NCBI GenBank assembly: GCA_003339415.1
Contig: PDHQ01000181.1
Span: forward strand, 1-64,000
Source of the DNA: Ophiocordyceps camponoti-saundersi (nom. inval.)
Taxonomy: Eukaryota; Ascomycota; Sordariomycetes; Hypocreales; Ophiocordycipitaceae
DNA length: 64,000 bases
Direction: 5' to 3'
The position numbers and the translations under genes are program-made. Shown piece by piece: positions 35,246 to 46,148 of this stretch. The notes below the pieces were generated by a model. That model had not been told where the DNA came from and did no database searches. It saw nothing but the letters and a program-made list of their open reading frames with translations. Position 1 is the stretch's first letter. Each line of letters begins with the position of its first letter.

Positions 35246-38200
35246 GTTGGCGAAATTGGCGGCGGGCGGCTTCGGGAAGACCCTTTTTTTTTGCCCTCTG
35301 CTGCTGCTGCTGCCCCCCTCCAAGGCCCTTGCCTGGCTTGCTTGCTGACGGTGTCTCCCCTTATGGCGCGTCGAGTCTCAGCGTTTGAGTGGAGGAGCAG
35401 ATGAACCGGATTGATTGGCCGTTGAGATGGAAGAAAAAAAGGCCTTCGAGGGAGGACGAAGGAAAATGCGAGGATGTGATTTGATTTGAGGGGCGGGGGC
35501 TTCGAGTCTTTTAACCGATGTGACTGGCTGATTCAGCTCCTAAGTGGGTCCCGCACCAGTCTAGCACTGTGACTCGGGCTTGATTCGCTGAGAGAAGACG
35601 GCCGCTCACACGCGCCGTTATAGGTGCATTGTACCTATTTATGTGTGGAATACACGCCTAGCAGGCGGGAAGAGAGCTTCGGAACCTGGTCTGGAAGCTG
35701 ACATTTCTCTTCATTACCCTTCCCGCGTGTGCAGTTCCGTGTGGGGGGAAAGCATCACCTCGTCAGGTCTCCGTGGAGATAGTTAACTGGCTACTTAGGC
35801 AGGCTCATGCTAAACCCGCGTACAGCCCCATTCTCCCAGTACCTCACTATCTTCTTCACAACTCGTCCCAGCACATCTCATCTGCCAAAGCCGTCGAACC
35901 TTGAACTGACTAGCCAAAGAGGTGAAGACTGACAAGCCGATCTGCAAGGTGGGTAATGTAGACAGGTATCAGGACAATCGACGTATCGCGTCAGCCAGCA
36001 TCGGGGCATCCGTCGAGGTACTGACATGTCGCTGTTATCCCTTTGGGTGTGGTAATGCCACCCTCAGGTCACTTGCAGGGTTCGTCGCTAATAGGACGCT
36101 ATGGATCAGCAGCTACATTTTAATACTAAGAGATCTCACTATATAGGAAGTACTCCCAGTTCTGCGACTTACATAGCGTTACTTTACGCACCACTGCGCA
36201 GGCCCCGACAGCGAAGTCGAGATTGGTATCTGCAAGCTTAATCAGCAGCGTGGAGACCGTGACCTGAGGGTGGCGTTACCACACCCAAAGGGATGTGTAA
36301 GTCGTGCATTCGTACTGTACAATTGTCTTTCAGAAGACACTGTGTGTCATCCTCTAGCAAGGCTGCGGTCCACCACCGTCGAGACTCTCCGCCACGCAGT
36401 CCCATGCGACGAGTCCTTGACCACAATGCTTTGTTCATGTATGTATGCAGGTATGTAGTCTCGAGTCGCCGGCGGCTTTCTGATCTAAACAAATCCAGGG
36501 ACTCACCACCAGCTACGGACAGACAGACGCTGACTCTCTTGCGTACATACACCACCCTACAGAGATTGCGTCCAACGGCCCCCTTCTGTCCGATTCCACA
36601 GTACTTCGTACACGCACGCACTATCCTTACATACTACCTACGTACTTAAACGATCCCTCACCGGCACCATGCCCACCTCGGCCATGATTGCTGTCAGGGT
36701 AGGCAGTCGGTGAGAGACGATGGCGTGAGGACGAGGCAGTGCCGCATCTGCGCCCGCACCGATCATCGCTCCCGGGACGTCGCGTAATGAGAATGAAAAT
36801 GCCTCTCAGCCGCTGTAAGCCGGTCTCGTCTGCGTCGTTTGAGTTGCCTCTTCTCTCGAGTTCAAGCCTCGAACCAGAAAGGAAAAAGACCTTGGCCGAG
36901 ACTTTCACCCGTACCAAGGATGATCTCACACGCGATAGCAAGTGCCGTCATCCCGCTGCCGTCCGCATCCTTCGCCATGGTTGGATACAGCCGCAAAGAG
37001 GTGGGCGGATAGCTGGCACCAACGCGCAAACTCCCAACGTCAAGATTACGACTTACATCGAGCCTACCAGTGCCTAAAGGCGACCATGATCCTAGTCTAT
37101 CCGTCGTTGGGCATCTCTGAAGAATTGCCCATCTGCATGCGCACATACGGATACAGTACGGAAATCTCACGGCTGATAATAGTGACAGCACGGTGTGCAC
37201 ATCTTACCATGACGGATTCTAGCTTGCATGCATGACGATGCCGTTCAGAGAGCCTCGACGGCTTGATTCACGCTCGCTCATCGACCACCGGCGCGACAGC
37301 AGGACGTCCTTGGCAGTCCGCCTTTTCCCAGCCTCCCCCATGTTTCGAGCTCCCCGCAGTTGTTAGCAGGCAGTTCCTGGGTTCGTCTTCAGCTCTGCCT
37401 TTACGCCCCCAAAAGTCGGTCAATCATGGTTGATTGGCTAAAGTATCTACCTCTGAGCGTCGTCCACTGACTCGACGAGGACGACATTTTTTTTCTACAC
37501 AAATGCCATGGAACGGGAACGCCATCTGATAAGATCCTGAACGGTCTTTCGAAATCGCATGAGCAAAGCCAAGCCATGTCCCGTGCTTCGAACTTGATTT
37601 CAAGAAGCTGAAGCCAATTTGTGGATATCCTGCATCATCAAGGGTCTGTCCAGCTTCTGCACCTCAATCGAGCGACAGCTGCATGGCCCGTTGGAGTCTC
37701 CTCTGCCCGCAACGTAACGCTTCAATCTTATTCATCGACACACAAGGTGTGATATTTGTACATTCATAAATATCCATACAAATCTCTATGCCCATTGCCC
37801 ACACACACCTACACACACTCACATCGAGTATGTATGCCTCGCTCTAGACGCTGTGCCACCGATGTTGTGCCACGCTGTTATGGCTCGGGTAGTTGCTCAA
37901 GAGGTCACCTGGCCCAAGTGTGCGTTCCGCCACCTGCGTCTTTCAAGGCTTCTGATGAACTTATTGCCCGTTCGGCTCCATCCAGCGAGCCGATCGGTTG
38001 TCGAGAACGTAGCATGGCCGGCTTGGCGACGGGCTCGGATGGTGTGCGGGACCTTGGAAACCCGACGTTGCCCCTAAAGATGACGTCGCACAGACTGTGC
38101 CACAGCTCCGTGGCGGTACCAGCCACAGAAAATACACATGTGTACGTAAATGTGCGTTTGGGTCTGAACCTCGGCAACGGATGCGGATACCAGAAACTCG

Positions 38201-38406
38201 CAATCGCATCAACCTCGGTTCTCTTTATATGTACATACATCCACGCCTTCCGTCGCCGGCCGCGGACTGAGACGACACCTTGGCCACTCCATCAGGCGGC
38301 CTCGGACTCAGGCAACAGCTGCCCCGGCCGACGTCCGGCTATCGACGCAGGGGAAGAGACATTCGAGCTTCTCCGGAAAGTTCCCGCTGTCCAGACCGAC
38401 GCCATC
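35245..38406. other. 3.2-kb gene-poor spacer
   Basis: No convincing exon was found. It holds the inverted-repeat element at 36037-36294 and short ATAC/ATGT tracts. An ORF entering the kinase gene from 37756 lies in a different frame from the conserved exon and is a shadow. Confidence 0.5.
36037..36294. mobile_element. 258-bp MITE-like element with 36-bp terminal inverted repeats
   Basis: Bases 36037-36072 and 36259-36294 are reverse complements over 36 positions with a single mismatch (T/C at one site). The interior of 186 bp has no ORF of note. The size and structure fit a miniature inverted-repeat transposable element. I could not find a clear target-site duplication at the ends, so a simple inverted duplication remains possible. 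Confidence 0.6.
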
Positions 38407-39641
38407 ATGGCGGGGAGGGTTCGGCAGCCCATCGACGAAGCTGCCTTGGAGCGCTATCTCGAAAAGGCCGTCCCCCAGATCAAGAAGCCTATCGAGCTGA
38501 AGCAGGTGAGTCTGGAACGGACGCGACAACGCTTCGGAGCGCTCACGGTATCCCGGGACAGTTCGGATTTGGTCAATCCAACCCGACCTACCTGCTTACG
38601 GACGCCGATGGTCAACGTCTCGTGTTACGGAAGAAGCCACCGGGCAAGCTCCTCTCCCAGACGGCGCACAAAGTGGAGCGCGAGTATCGCATCATGCGTG
38701 CGCTCGATGCGACCGACGTGCCAGTGCCCAAGACGTACTGCCTGTGTGAGGAGGCATCGGTCATCGGCACCCCCTTTTACGTCATGGAGTTCCTCGACGG
38801 GCGCATCTTTGAGGACTTTGCCATGCCTGGCGTTGGCGCCGATGAGCGGACACGAATGTGGCGAGCGGCCACGGAGACGCTGGCCAGGCTGCACGCCGTG
38901 AACTTTACGGAGGTCGGGTTAAACGACTTTGGGCGGCACACCGGCTTTTACGGCCGCCAGGTGCGGACGTGGCGCACCATCTGCGCCAACCAAGAGGTTG
39001 TGACCGATGTCGAGACGGGCGAGCCGGTGGGCAGGCTGGCGCACCAAGACGACATGATCCGTTTCTTCAGCGACGAGAAGCTGCAACCGAGCGATAGGGC
39101 GACGCTGGTGCATGGCGACTTTAAGATCGACAACCTCGTCTTCCACAAGACGGAAGCGCGAGTCATTGGCATCCTGGAGTAGGACATTCTTTTCCCCCAC
39201 AGTCTTGTTCCTCGACCGTTGACGTCAGATGACAGCTGGGAAATGTCGACGATCGGACACCCACTATCGGACGTGTGCAATTTCCTGACGCAATACTACA
39301 CGGCAAAGCAGACGGAAATGGCGTACTTCTCGAATAAGGCTTTCCTGCCGGGCCAGACACCGGGACTACCGACGGTAGAGCAGATCGTGAGCTGGTACGG
39401 CGAAGCAACGAGCTACGATTTGCGTGGGGACCTGACGTGGGGGGTGGCCTTTAACATATTTCGGTTGGCGGCGGTGGTGCAAGGCATCGCGGCACGGTAT
39501 GCAGCACGGCAAGCCAGCAGTGAGCAAGCGAAGGTATTTGCGACGACGAGAGGACCGCTGGCCGAGCTAGCGTGGCAGTTGGAGCAGGAGGCGGCGAAGA
39601 AGAGGAGGTTGACGACGACGACGAAGAATAGCCGGCTGTAG
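38407..39641 (+). CDS. APH-family phosphotransferase (ACAD10/11 N-domain-like)
   Basis: Three exons (38407-38505, 38562-39178, 39236-39641) give 373 aa. The fold is the aminoglycoside-phosphotransferase/kinase type. Seen: the nucleotide-loop segment FGFGQSNPTYLL, a Lys-bearing strand (VLRKKP), the catalytic loop VHGDFKIDNLVFH, and the metal-binding GILDWEMSTIGHPLSD. These spacings match the kinase domain of ACAD10/ACAD11, where it phosphorylates 4-hydroxyacyl-CoAs; many fungi have it as a stand-alone protein. The substrate here is inference. Intron 2 must end at gatgacag; the nearer cgtcag acceptor would create a stop codon. There is no obvious targeting peptide. Confidence 0.9.
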
Positions 39642-40253
39642 CATTGACGAGGTAGAGTTTTCGGTCGGAAACAGATGTCCGTCAATCAATGCCCGATAAT
39701 CGGATTGCATTATCCAATGCGACGGTCAAGCAGCCCTCCCTCTGAGATTTGTGGACTCGATTGGCTGCGACACACGTTCGGAGTATGTACGGAGGCATGT
39801 CTTTATGTCCGTACATCTGTATGTATGTACGAACCCGCATGAAAGCCAGCTCATCCGATGGAGCCATGGCGATTGTCGTGACGCACGCTTTATGTATCTT
39901 GCAAAGAGATGACATGAAACGTCGTCGAAACTATCTTTATCACTTGATTCTTTTCTCGTGTCTGTGCACAGCTTTCCTGCATTAGTCGTAGCGTCTGTGT
40001 ATTCTCTTTGTTGTCTTCTATGCAGAGGCGACAAGGCAAAAAAACAAAAACAAAACACACACTCTCTCTCACCTCACCGCTAAACATCTCCGACCTCGGC
40101 CCATTGCCTTAGCCTCTCATCTCCCACTAGCTTCGTCCATTAGCTTCATCAACTAGCTTCTACTTCGTCTTCTTCTCTCTTCACCCTCCAGGGGCTCTCC
40201 TCTCTTCCTCCCTCCTACGCGTTCATCCCGGTTCCGTCCTCCAACAGGCCGCA
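39642..40253. other. Spacer kinase / Yvc1
   Basis: Kinase 3' flank and the CT-rich leader (40080-40250) before the channel gene. No gene is seen. Confidence 0.5.
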
Positions 40254-42807
40254 ATGGCGGATCGCAGGAGGCGCATCACCCTGCCGCCTCCGCCGCCGCC
40301 GCCGCCACCACCACCACCACAATCGCCTCCGCCTTCATCAGCTCCTCTCTATCATTCTCACCCACTCGATGCTGAACGTCGGCCATTGCTCAGCAGGCTG
40401 CCTCGTGAAAGCGAAAATGGAGAGGATCAGGTTTACAGTTGCATGTCGAACCCTCACAGCCATCTGCCTGTCTACACCAACATCCATCGCATCCGACGCG
40501 ACATCACCAGCGTCGTCGAGGACTACTTGAGCCTTGAACAGCTGCGCGACGTGCGAATCAACGTCACCGTCATCCGCCCGTTGGTTGATAAGTTCTATGA
40601 ACTCGGGGATGTCTCTATTGGTGAGGCGACCTCTGTCTCTCTCTTTCTCTCTTTCTTTCCATATCTTCCAGACGTTGACGACGACTTCTCTCTCCCTTGT
40701 CTTTTCTCCCTCCCTCCCTTCTTCCTCTTCTTACAGTCTATTGCTTGCTGGTGAACCGTGCCCAGTTTCTGATGGAGGAGTCTCAGTCGAGCAACCGTCA
40801 AAATGTCAACTGGTCGCGCGCTACCCTGTGTGAGCTCATCGCCACCCGCATCCTGAGGCGCTTCGGCGAGGACTACGGAGGCGCCGAGGGCTTGTTGCTG
40901 CTGGCCCACGTCCTGGTCGCTGGCTTTCAGCCCTTTCAGAATGCGCCGCCCAACATTTGCGACGAGGCTCGGGATCATACACCTTGGAAACTCCGTCGCA
41001 CACTGCCCGCGCTTGAGCTGGCCATCACCACGGAAAGCAAGCACTTCCTCAGCTCCACGACCTCTCAACGCGTCGTCTCTGCCATATACGACGGCCGCAT
41101 CATCTATACGCCCTCGACGTTTTGGGACATCATCCCCGATCACTACAAGCTAAAACCGATATCTCTCTATGACCCTCGCGAGTCGCCGTTGCTCAACCAG
41201 TATCGTTTGATCGTCCCGCGCACACGAACCATCCTCGAGGCTATACAATTCGGCATCCTGCTCGGCTTGTACGTCGGCGTCATGCTCAAGCGGGACAAGG
41301 GCAGCATCAATCCTTTGGAGACCGTCTTCGCCGTCTACGCCTTTGGCTGGGCATTGGATCAGTTGGCCACCATCCTGGCACACGGTTGGTGAGGCTGGGC
41401 CCATATTCCCGAGCCCATGGAGCTCCGTCCATGTTCTTGCGCCTTCCGAGGGCTCTTGCGTTTTCTGTCTCGGCCCCAGTGACTGACTTGTTCTGTGCAG
41501 GGATGTCTATACTCAGAACTTGTGGTCTTTTCTCGACGTCACCTTCACCTGCATCTTCTCGGTATATCTCGCGCTGCGTCTCTACGGACTGCATCGGGGC
41601 GACCCCGTCCCTGCCCAGCAGGCTTACGATGTATTGGCACTGGCCGCTCCCGTCTTGGTGCCTCGCCTCGCCTTTATCCTCCTGTCGGACAACTTGATCT
41701 TTTTATCTTTGCGATCCATGATGGCCGACTTCTTCCTCTTGACGGCGCTGTCTGCGTGGTGCTTCTTTGGATTCTTGCTTTCGATGAGATGGCTGGGAGA
41801 AGGCGTTCACCCCCTGATGTGAGTTTCTAAATGAGATTCCATGTCTACGAAATAGCAGGGCTGACGGATGAGGACAAAATAGTACCATCTCCAAGTGGAT
41901 GATCTACATCTGGTTCGGCCTCGATGGCACCGGTATCCAACGCTCGGTAAGGCCACACTTCCCCTGGTTTTCATGACACTGCATCTGACGCTGGTGCCAG
42001 ACGGAATTTCACTGGCTGTACGGGCCCTGCATCATGATCGCCTTTGCTTTCCTCGGCAACACGCTCTTCCTCACCATCCTCGTGTCGATGCTGTCCAACA
42101 CGTTTAGCAATATCTCGGCCAACGCGACGGCGGAGATGCAGTTTCGCCGGGCGGTGCTGACACTGGAGGGAGTCAAGGCAGACGCCATCTTTGCCTACCA
42201 ACCTCCCTTCAACCTCTTGGCCGTCTTCATCCTCTTGCCGCTGAAGTTTGTCGTCGGCCCCCGCTGGTTCCACAAGATTCACGTGGCGATGGTGCGGCTG
42301 GTAAACTTGCCGCTACTGCTCATCATCGCCGTAGCCGAGCGCCGTCTTCTTTGGCCGGCGGGCGTGGCCGAGACGGTCCAGCCGACGATGCGGCGGCGGC
42401 TCTGGCGCAAATGGCAGGTGTCGACGCACAGGGACATCCGTGACGTCTTCCGCGTTCCGCCGCCCGACGACGTGCACGACGACATCGCCGTCGACGACGA
42501 CCTGACGCATCATCTCATCCGACGGCAATTCACACGACAGACGTCGACGAACGAGGTGCAGCCGCGGAAACCGTCACGGAGAGACTCGATGTTTCCAGGC
42601 CTCTCGAGCAAGCTGCGTGGCTCCTTTACGGAGGAGAACGAGGAGCAGGGGGCCATGGCGGCCAAGGTGGACGCAATGGAGAAGTCTCTGCAGCGGATGG
42701 AAGTCATGCTCTCGAAGCTGACGGGGATGGAGGACTCTTCGTCTTCGTCTTCGGACGGGGACGGACTGACGATTGAGTCGAGCGCCCAGGGGATGGGACA
42801 GGTTTAG
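40254..42807 (+). CDS. yvc1: Vacuolar TRP-type cation channel (Yvc1/TRPY family)
   Basis: Five exons (40254-40620, 40737-41388, 41501-41818, 41883-41946, 42001-42807) give 735 aa. Yvc1 releases calcium from the vacuole after osmotic stress. The N-terminus has a Pro run (about 11-22). The conserved cytosolic block (VRINVTVIRPLVDKFYE, NWSRATLCELIATRILRRF) comes before the membrane part. Several hydrophobic segments follow; the pore region spans the short exon 4 and the start of exon 5 (GLDGTGIQRS, then EFHWLYGPCIM). The C-terminus holds an Asp-rich patch and a coiled-coil-like EEN...MEKSLQRMEVMLSKL stretch. Exon 4 is only 64 nt. Confidence 0.93.
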
Positions 42808-43323
42808 TTGGGGGAACGGATACAAGGAATGAATGGTTTGGACTACAGAGATGGCTTGGTTTTTTCTGCCTCCTCTAGACGGGCTATGGTCGGATGAATG
42901 GCTGCTTGACTGTGAATTGCATGGATACCTACTCTTACCCACCCACTTGGCTGTGAATTTCAGGGCCGGAGTTTGCGATAAGGGATGAAATTGTGAGGAG
43001 ATTTTTTTCTCTGTATCGTTGCCGCTCTCGTGCTTCCTGCCTTTGCCATGTAGAAGAAGTCTTCATCGTCGCCAGTGGTTATCAACATCAACCACAACAC
43101 TATCGTCGTCGTTGTCATCGTCGCCACTGTCCATCAACATCATCGTCAAGGGCGCCATCGTCATTCATCCATCCAAGCCACAATCACGAAATCTACTCTC
43201 TTCACAGACCACCTTCTCAGACCAGGATTCCATCTCTATCAAAAGAAACCAAAGCAAAGCCAAAAAAAAAACGGAAAAAAAAAATCCAAACAGAATAAGA
43301 GACGAAAAGAAAGGGAAAAAAAA
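42808..43323. other. Spacer Yvc1 / mini-protein
   Basis: Yvc1 3' flank and an A-rich leader (43255-43323) before the next ATG. No gene is seen. Confidence 0.5.
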
Positions 43324-43620
43324 ATGTGCACCGTCACCTTCTTCCGCCACCGCGACTGCAAGCACATGTGGGCGGCCATAACGGAGCCATGCGGACCGGG
43401 AATGGGCTTCCACACGTGCCGCAGCTTCGGCGACACGGGCGTGACCAAGGACAGGCCGCCCGTGTACCTGACTCGTGGCCGGAGCTGTCCTCGTTGCGGG
43501 ACGGAGGCGGTTGATGGGAATGTCGTGAGGCTTGTGAGGAGGATGGGGTGGGGGTTGAAGATTGGGGTTGGGCCGGATGAGGAGGATTGGGGGGTTGATG
43601 TTAGCTGTGTGATTTTGTGA
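43324..43620 (+). CDS. 98-aa Cys-rich protein ending in a CaaX motif
   Basis: A single exon with no named family recognised. The N-terminus (MCTVTFFRHRDCKHMWA) and the spacing of further Cys (GPGMGFHTC, then CPRCG at about residues 56-60) suggest a small zinc-binding fold; similar short Cys-rich proteins with a C-x-H opening are common in Hypocreales. The last four residues are Cys-Val-Ile-Leu, a textbook CaaX box whose final Leu would favour geranylgeranylation. If modified, the protein would be membrane-attached. The start is the first ATG after an A-rich leader. The function is unknown. Confidence 0.75.
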   Translation: MCTVTFFRHRDCKHMWAAITEPCGPGMGFHTCRSFGDTGVTKDRPPVYLTRGRSCPRCGTEAVDGNVVRLVRRMGWGLKIGVGPDEEDWGVDVSCVIL

Positions 43621-43899
43621 TTCTATTGTGCTTTTTTTTTTCCTTTTATTGAGAGGGATGAATAGTTGGTGATGATGATGATGGTGGTGATGGTGGTGAG
43701 AAAAAGAAGTTGGTGATGGCGTCTTTCACCGTCATCATCCACCTTTCATGCGTTGTGTCTGCACTTATAAACTCACTCCACCCCTCCTCCAGGCTTCATC
43801 ACGACTCGCCTCCACCTCCAATCCTCACCCACGCACAAGCACACAAACCACAACCACCAACCAGAGAGAAAAACATCCCCCCCCCCTCACTCACAAGGC

Positions 43900-44682
43900 A
43901 TGCTCCCAACCCCAGACACGTCGCACGTCCCGTACGAGCGCGTCTACGAGCCATCCGAAGACTCCTTTCTCCTCCTCGACACGCTCTCATCCGACGGCGA
44001 GCGCCTCTTCCTAAGAAAGCAGCTCAGCAGCAGCGCCCATCATCCAAGGCTCGTCGTCGAAGTCGGCACAGGCTCCGGTGTGATCCTCGCCTTCGTCCAC
44101 GCTCACGCAGAGGCTATACTGGGCTCGCGCCATGTCTTCACCTCGGGCGTTGACGTCAGTCTCGTGGCCTGTCGCGCTACCGTCGCGACCGTCACCAAGG
44201 CCGATGACGACGAAGGTGTCGCTGTTGAAGGTCGTGAAGGTGGTGGTAACGGCCGAGGTGGAGGTTTTTACCTTGGCGCTTGTGTCGCTGACCTCGTCTC
44301 CCCGTGGCGCGATGGCTCCGTCGACCTCCTCATCTTCAACCCCCCTTACGTGCCGACGCCGTCCCTGCCCCTCCCACCAAACGGTGCGGAAGAGACGAAG
44401 CCGTCCTTTGAAAACGACTCTCACCTTCTCGAGTTGGCCTACGCTGGCGGTCGGGACGGCATGCAGACGACGGACCGCTTCATCGACGACCTGCCACGCG
44501 TCTTGTCGCCGACTGGTTGCGCTTACATCTTACTCTGCGCTCAAAATAAGCCCTCGCTGGTCATGGAGCGTATCCGCGCATTCGGTTCCGCCTGGAGGGC
44601 TGAGGCCGTCGCCTCGAGTGGGAAAACGGCTGGTTGGGAAAAGTTGCAGGTTGTTCGCGTCTGGCGAGAGCCGTTGCCATGA
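43900..44682 (+). CDS. mtq2: eRF1 glutamine N5-methyltransferase (Mtq2/HEMK2)
   Basis: A single exon of 260 aa. Mtq2, with Trm112, methylates the Gln of the GGQ motif in release factor eRF1 in the cytosol. The opening VYEPSEDSFLLLDTL and the AdoMet-binding VVEVGTGSGVI are diagnostic, and the catalytic NPPYVPTP follows after the acidic loop. The protein is longer than yeast Mtq2 because of an Asp/Gly-rich insert (about residues 103-122) between the second and third strands. Its stop lies 262 bp from the stop of the convergent SmD1 gene. Confidence 0.93.
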   Translation: MLPTPDTSHVPYERVYEPSEDSFLLLDTLSSDGERLFLRKQLSSSAHHPRLVVEVGTGSGVILAFVHAHAEAILGSRHVFTSGVDVSLVACRATVATVTKADDDEGVAVEGREGGGNGRGGGFYLGACVADLVSPWRDGSVDLLIFNPPYVPTPSLPLPPNGAEETKPSFENDSHLLELAYAGGRDGMQTTDRFIDDLPRVLSPTGCAYILLCAQNKPSLVMERIRAFGSAWRAEAVASSGKTAGWEKLQVVRVWREPLP

Positions 44683-44944
44683 TATTATGAGAGATTGTCA
44701 CACACGCAACGAGTTTGGTTGCGCCGACCTATGGACGTGCAACAAAGGACGAATTCATGTCCTGAAAACTACATCTCTCGCCTGCACTTCCTCAACAAGA
44801 AATTCTCATCATGACCCAAGGTCCCTAAACGCCCAAAGTCCGTGGCCGAGCAATGCTTTGACTGTGCCTCATGTCCTCTTTTTTTTTTCCAGCTACACTT
44901 CCCTCCCCAAGAGTTTCGCTCGGTAGCCAGTAGCCCTCTCGACG

Positions 44945-45444
44945 CTAGCCTCGTCCGCGTCCACGACCGCGTCCTCGCCCGCGACCTCCTCCTCTCCCAC
45001 GGCCACGGCCTCCGCGCTCGGCCTCCTTCCGGGCCTTGTTCTTGGGCTTGGGCGCGTCGTCGATTAGTAGAGTGTCGAGGGGGAGTGAGTCGGGAAGGAG
45101 GATGTAGCGGATGGTTGAGCCTCGGATATTCATAGTATCGAGGGAGATGGGGCTCTGTCCTTTGGCCGTCATCTTGACGTTGCGCATGGAGGTGTTCATC
45201 TGGGGCGAGACGGAGGCGATTGTGCCGTGGAGGATGGTGCCTTTTCGGCATGTCAGCTTCTTGATTCTCTCTTTCCTGTACCCGTGAAGACGTGCCATTT
45301 TTTAGCTCAATCGTTACTGTTTCGTTGACGCATTTCATTAAGAATCTGGTTTGAGATGCGTCAGTCTGCGTCCATGGAAAACTCAAGGCCTGACGCCGTC
45401 TTCTTCCTGCGCCGAGTGGAGATGTCTTACCTGACAAGCTTCAT
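44945..45444 (-). CDS. smd1: Small nuclear ribonucleoprotein Sm D1
   Basis: Three exons (45444-45431, 45345-45296, 45240-44945) give 119 aa, the same length as human SmD1. SmD1 is a core ring protein of the U1, U2, U4 and U5 snRNPs. Exon 1 is 14 nt (MKLV plus two bases); exon 2 gives the Sm1 start ([17 protein letters not shown]); exon 3 completes Sm1 and Sm2 ([20 protein letters not shown]) and ends in an RG-repeat tail that would carry methylarginine and act in nuclear import. Intron 2 appears to be GC-AG: the only junction giving the conserved ELKNGT-x-HGT frame uses a GCACGT donor, with a CTGAC branch site just before the acceptor. Confidence 0.94.
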
Positions 45445-46148
45445 CGTAGCGGTTGTGAGCTCGAACACGGGCTGTGTTGGTAAGGACGAAGAGGTAATGA
45501 TGCTGTCGCCAGCCTCGCCGCCTCGCGCCAAGGTGATGAGTCTTTCGAGGAAAAAAAAAGAGCAGCACGTGATGTAGCTCCACGTGATCCGGCTGTCGAA
45601 ATGCCTAGGATAAAAAAGCAGCAGCCACGCTCAGATCAATTTCAACCTGAGGCAAGCACCTTGATGCCGCAGGCTGCTCCGGTGCAGGGGAGGGGTTTTC
45701 GGTCAAGGCAGTCCCTTTTTCTTCATTTCATCGTCTCGCCATCTGAGAAGAAGTCGTCACCACTGATATCTTCCTCTGAATCACGCCGAAACAATTAGTG
45801 GTCAGCTGTCGACGGCCTCGGTCCTCACGCCCTTATCGATAAAGAGAGTGCCACACCCCAGATGCCGTCTCGTCGTTGAAGCGCGCCTCACAACACCTTT
45901 TCACTCCTCTTTCGTCTCTTTCTGGCCATGCTATGAGCGACCGATTGATTCCTTGCCTTGATTGCTTGCTGCTTGGCTTTTAGGGACTATATTTTCTCCC
46001 CCTCGTCTCGCCCCGTCCTCTTCTTCTGCTGCTCCCATCTTCCAAAAACCCATCGACCATCGTTATTACTCCTCTTGTCGGTTCCTAGTTCCTACGAGAC
46101 CTTCACTCAGGGCGACGTCTGTCACATCTTCGACTGCGCTGGACTGCC
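45445..46148. promoter_or_regulatory. Divergent promoter region SmD1 / cullin-3
   Basis: 704 bp between divergent starts. Short ORFs show no domain. A palindromic-looking CACGTGATG...CACGTGATC pair lies near 45568-45590. No factor site is claimed. Confidence 0.4.

Noticed and set aside
34243..35388. 342-381 codon ORFs on both strands
   Set aside because: They run through the 784-N gap; most residues are undefined.
37756..38901. 381-codon plus-strand ORF
   Set aside because: Different frame from the kinase, repeat-derived start, no domain.
38280..39182. 300-codon ORF as an alternative start of the APH kinase
   Set aside because: Its first 95 codons lie in the frame opposed to the conserved N-terminal exon and read through intron 1; the spliced start at 38407 fits the family.
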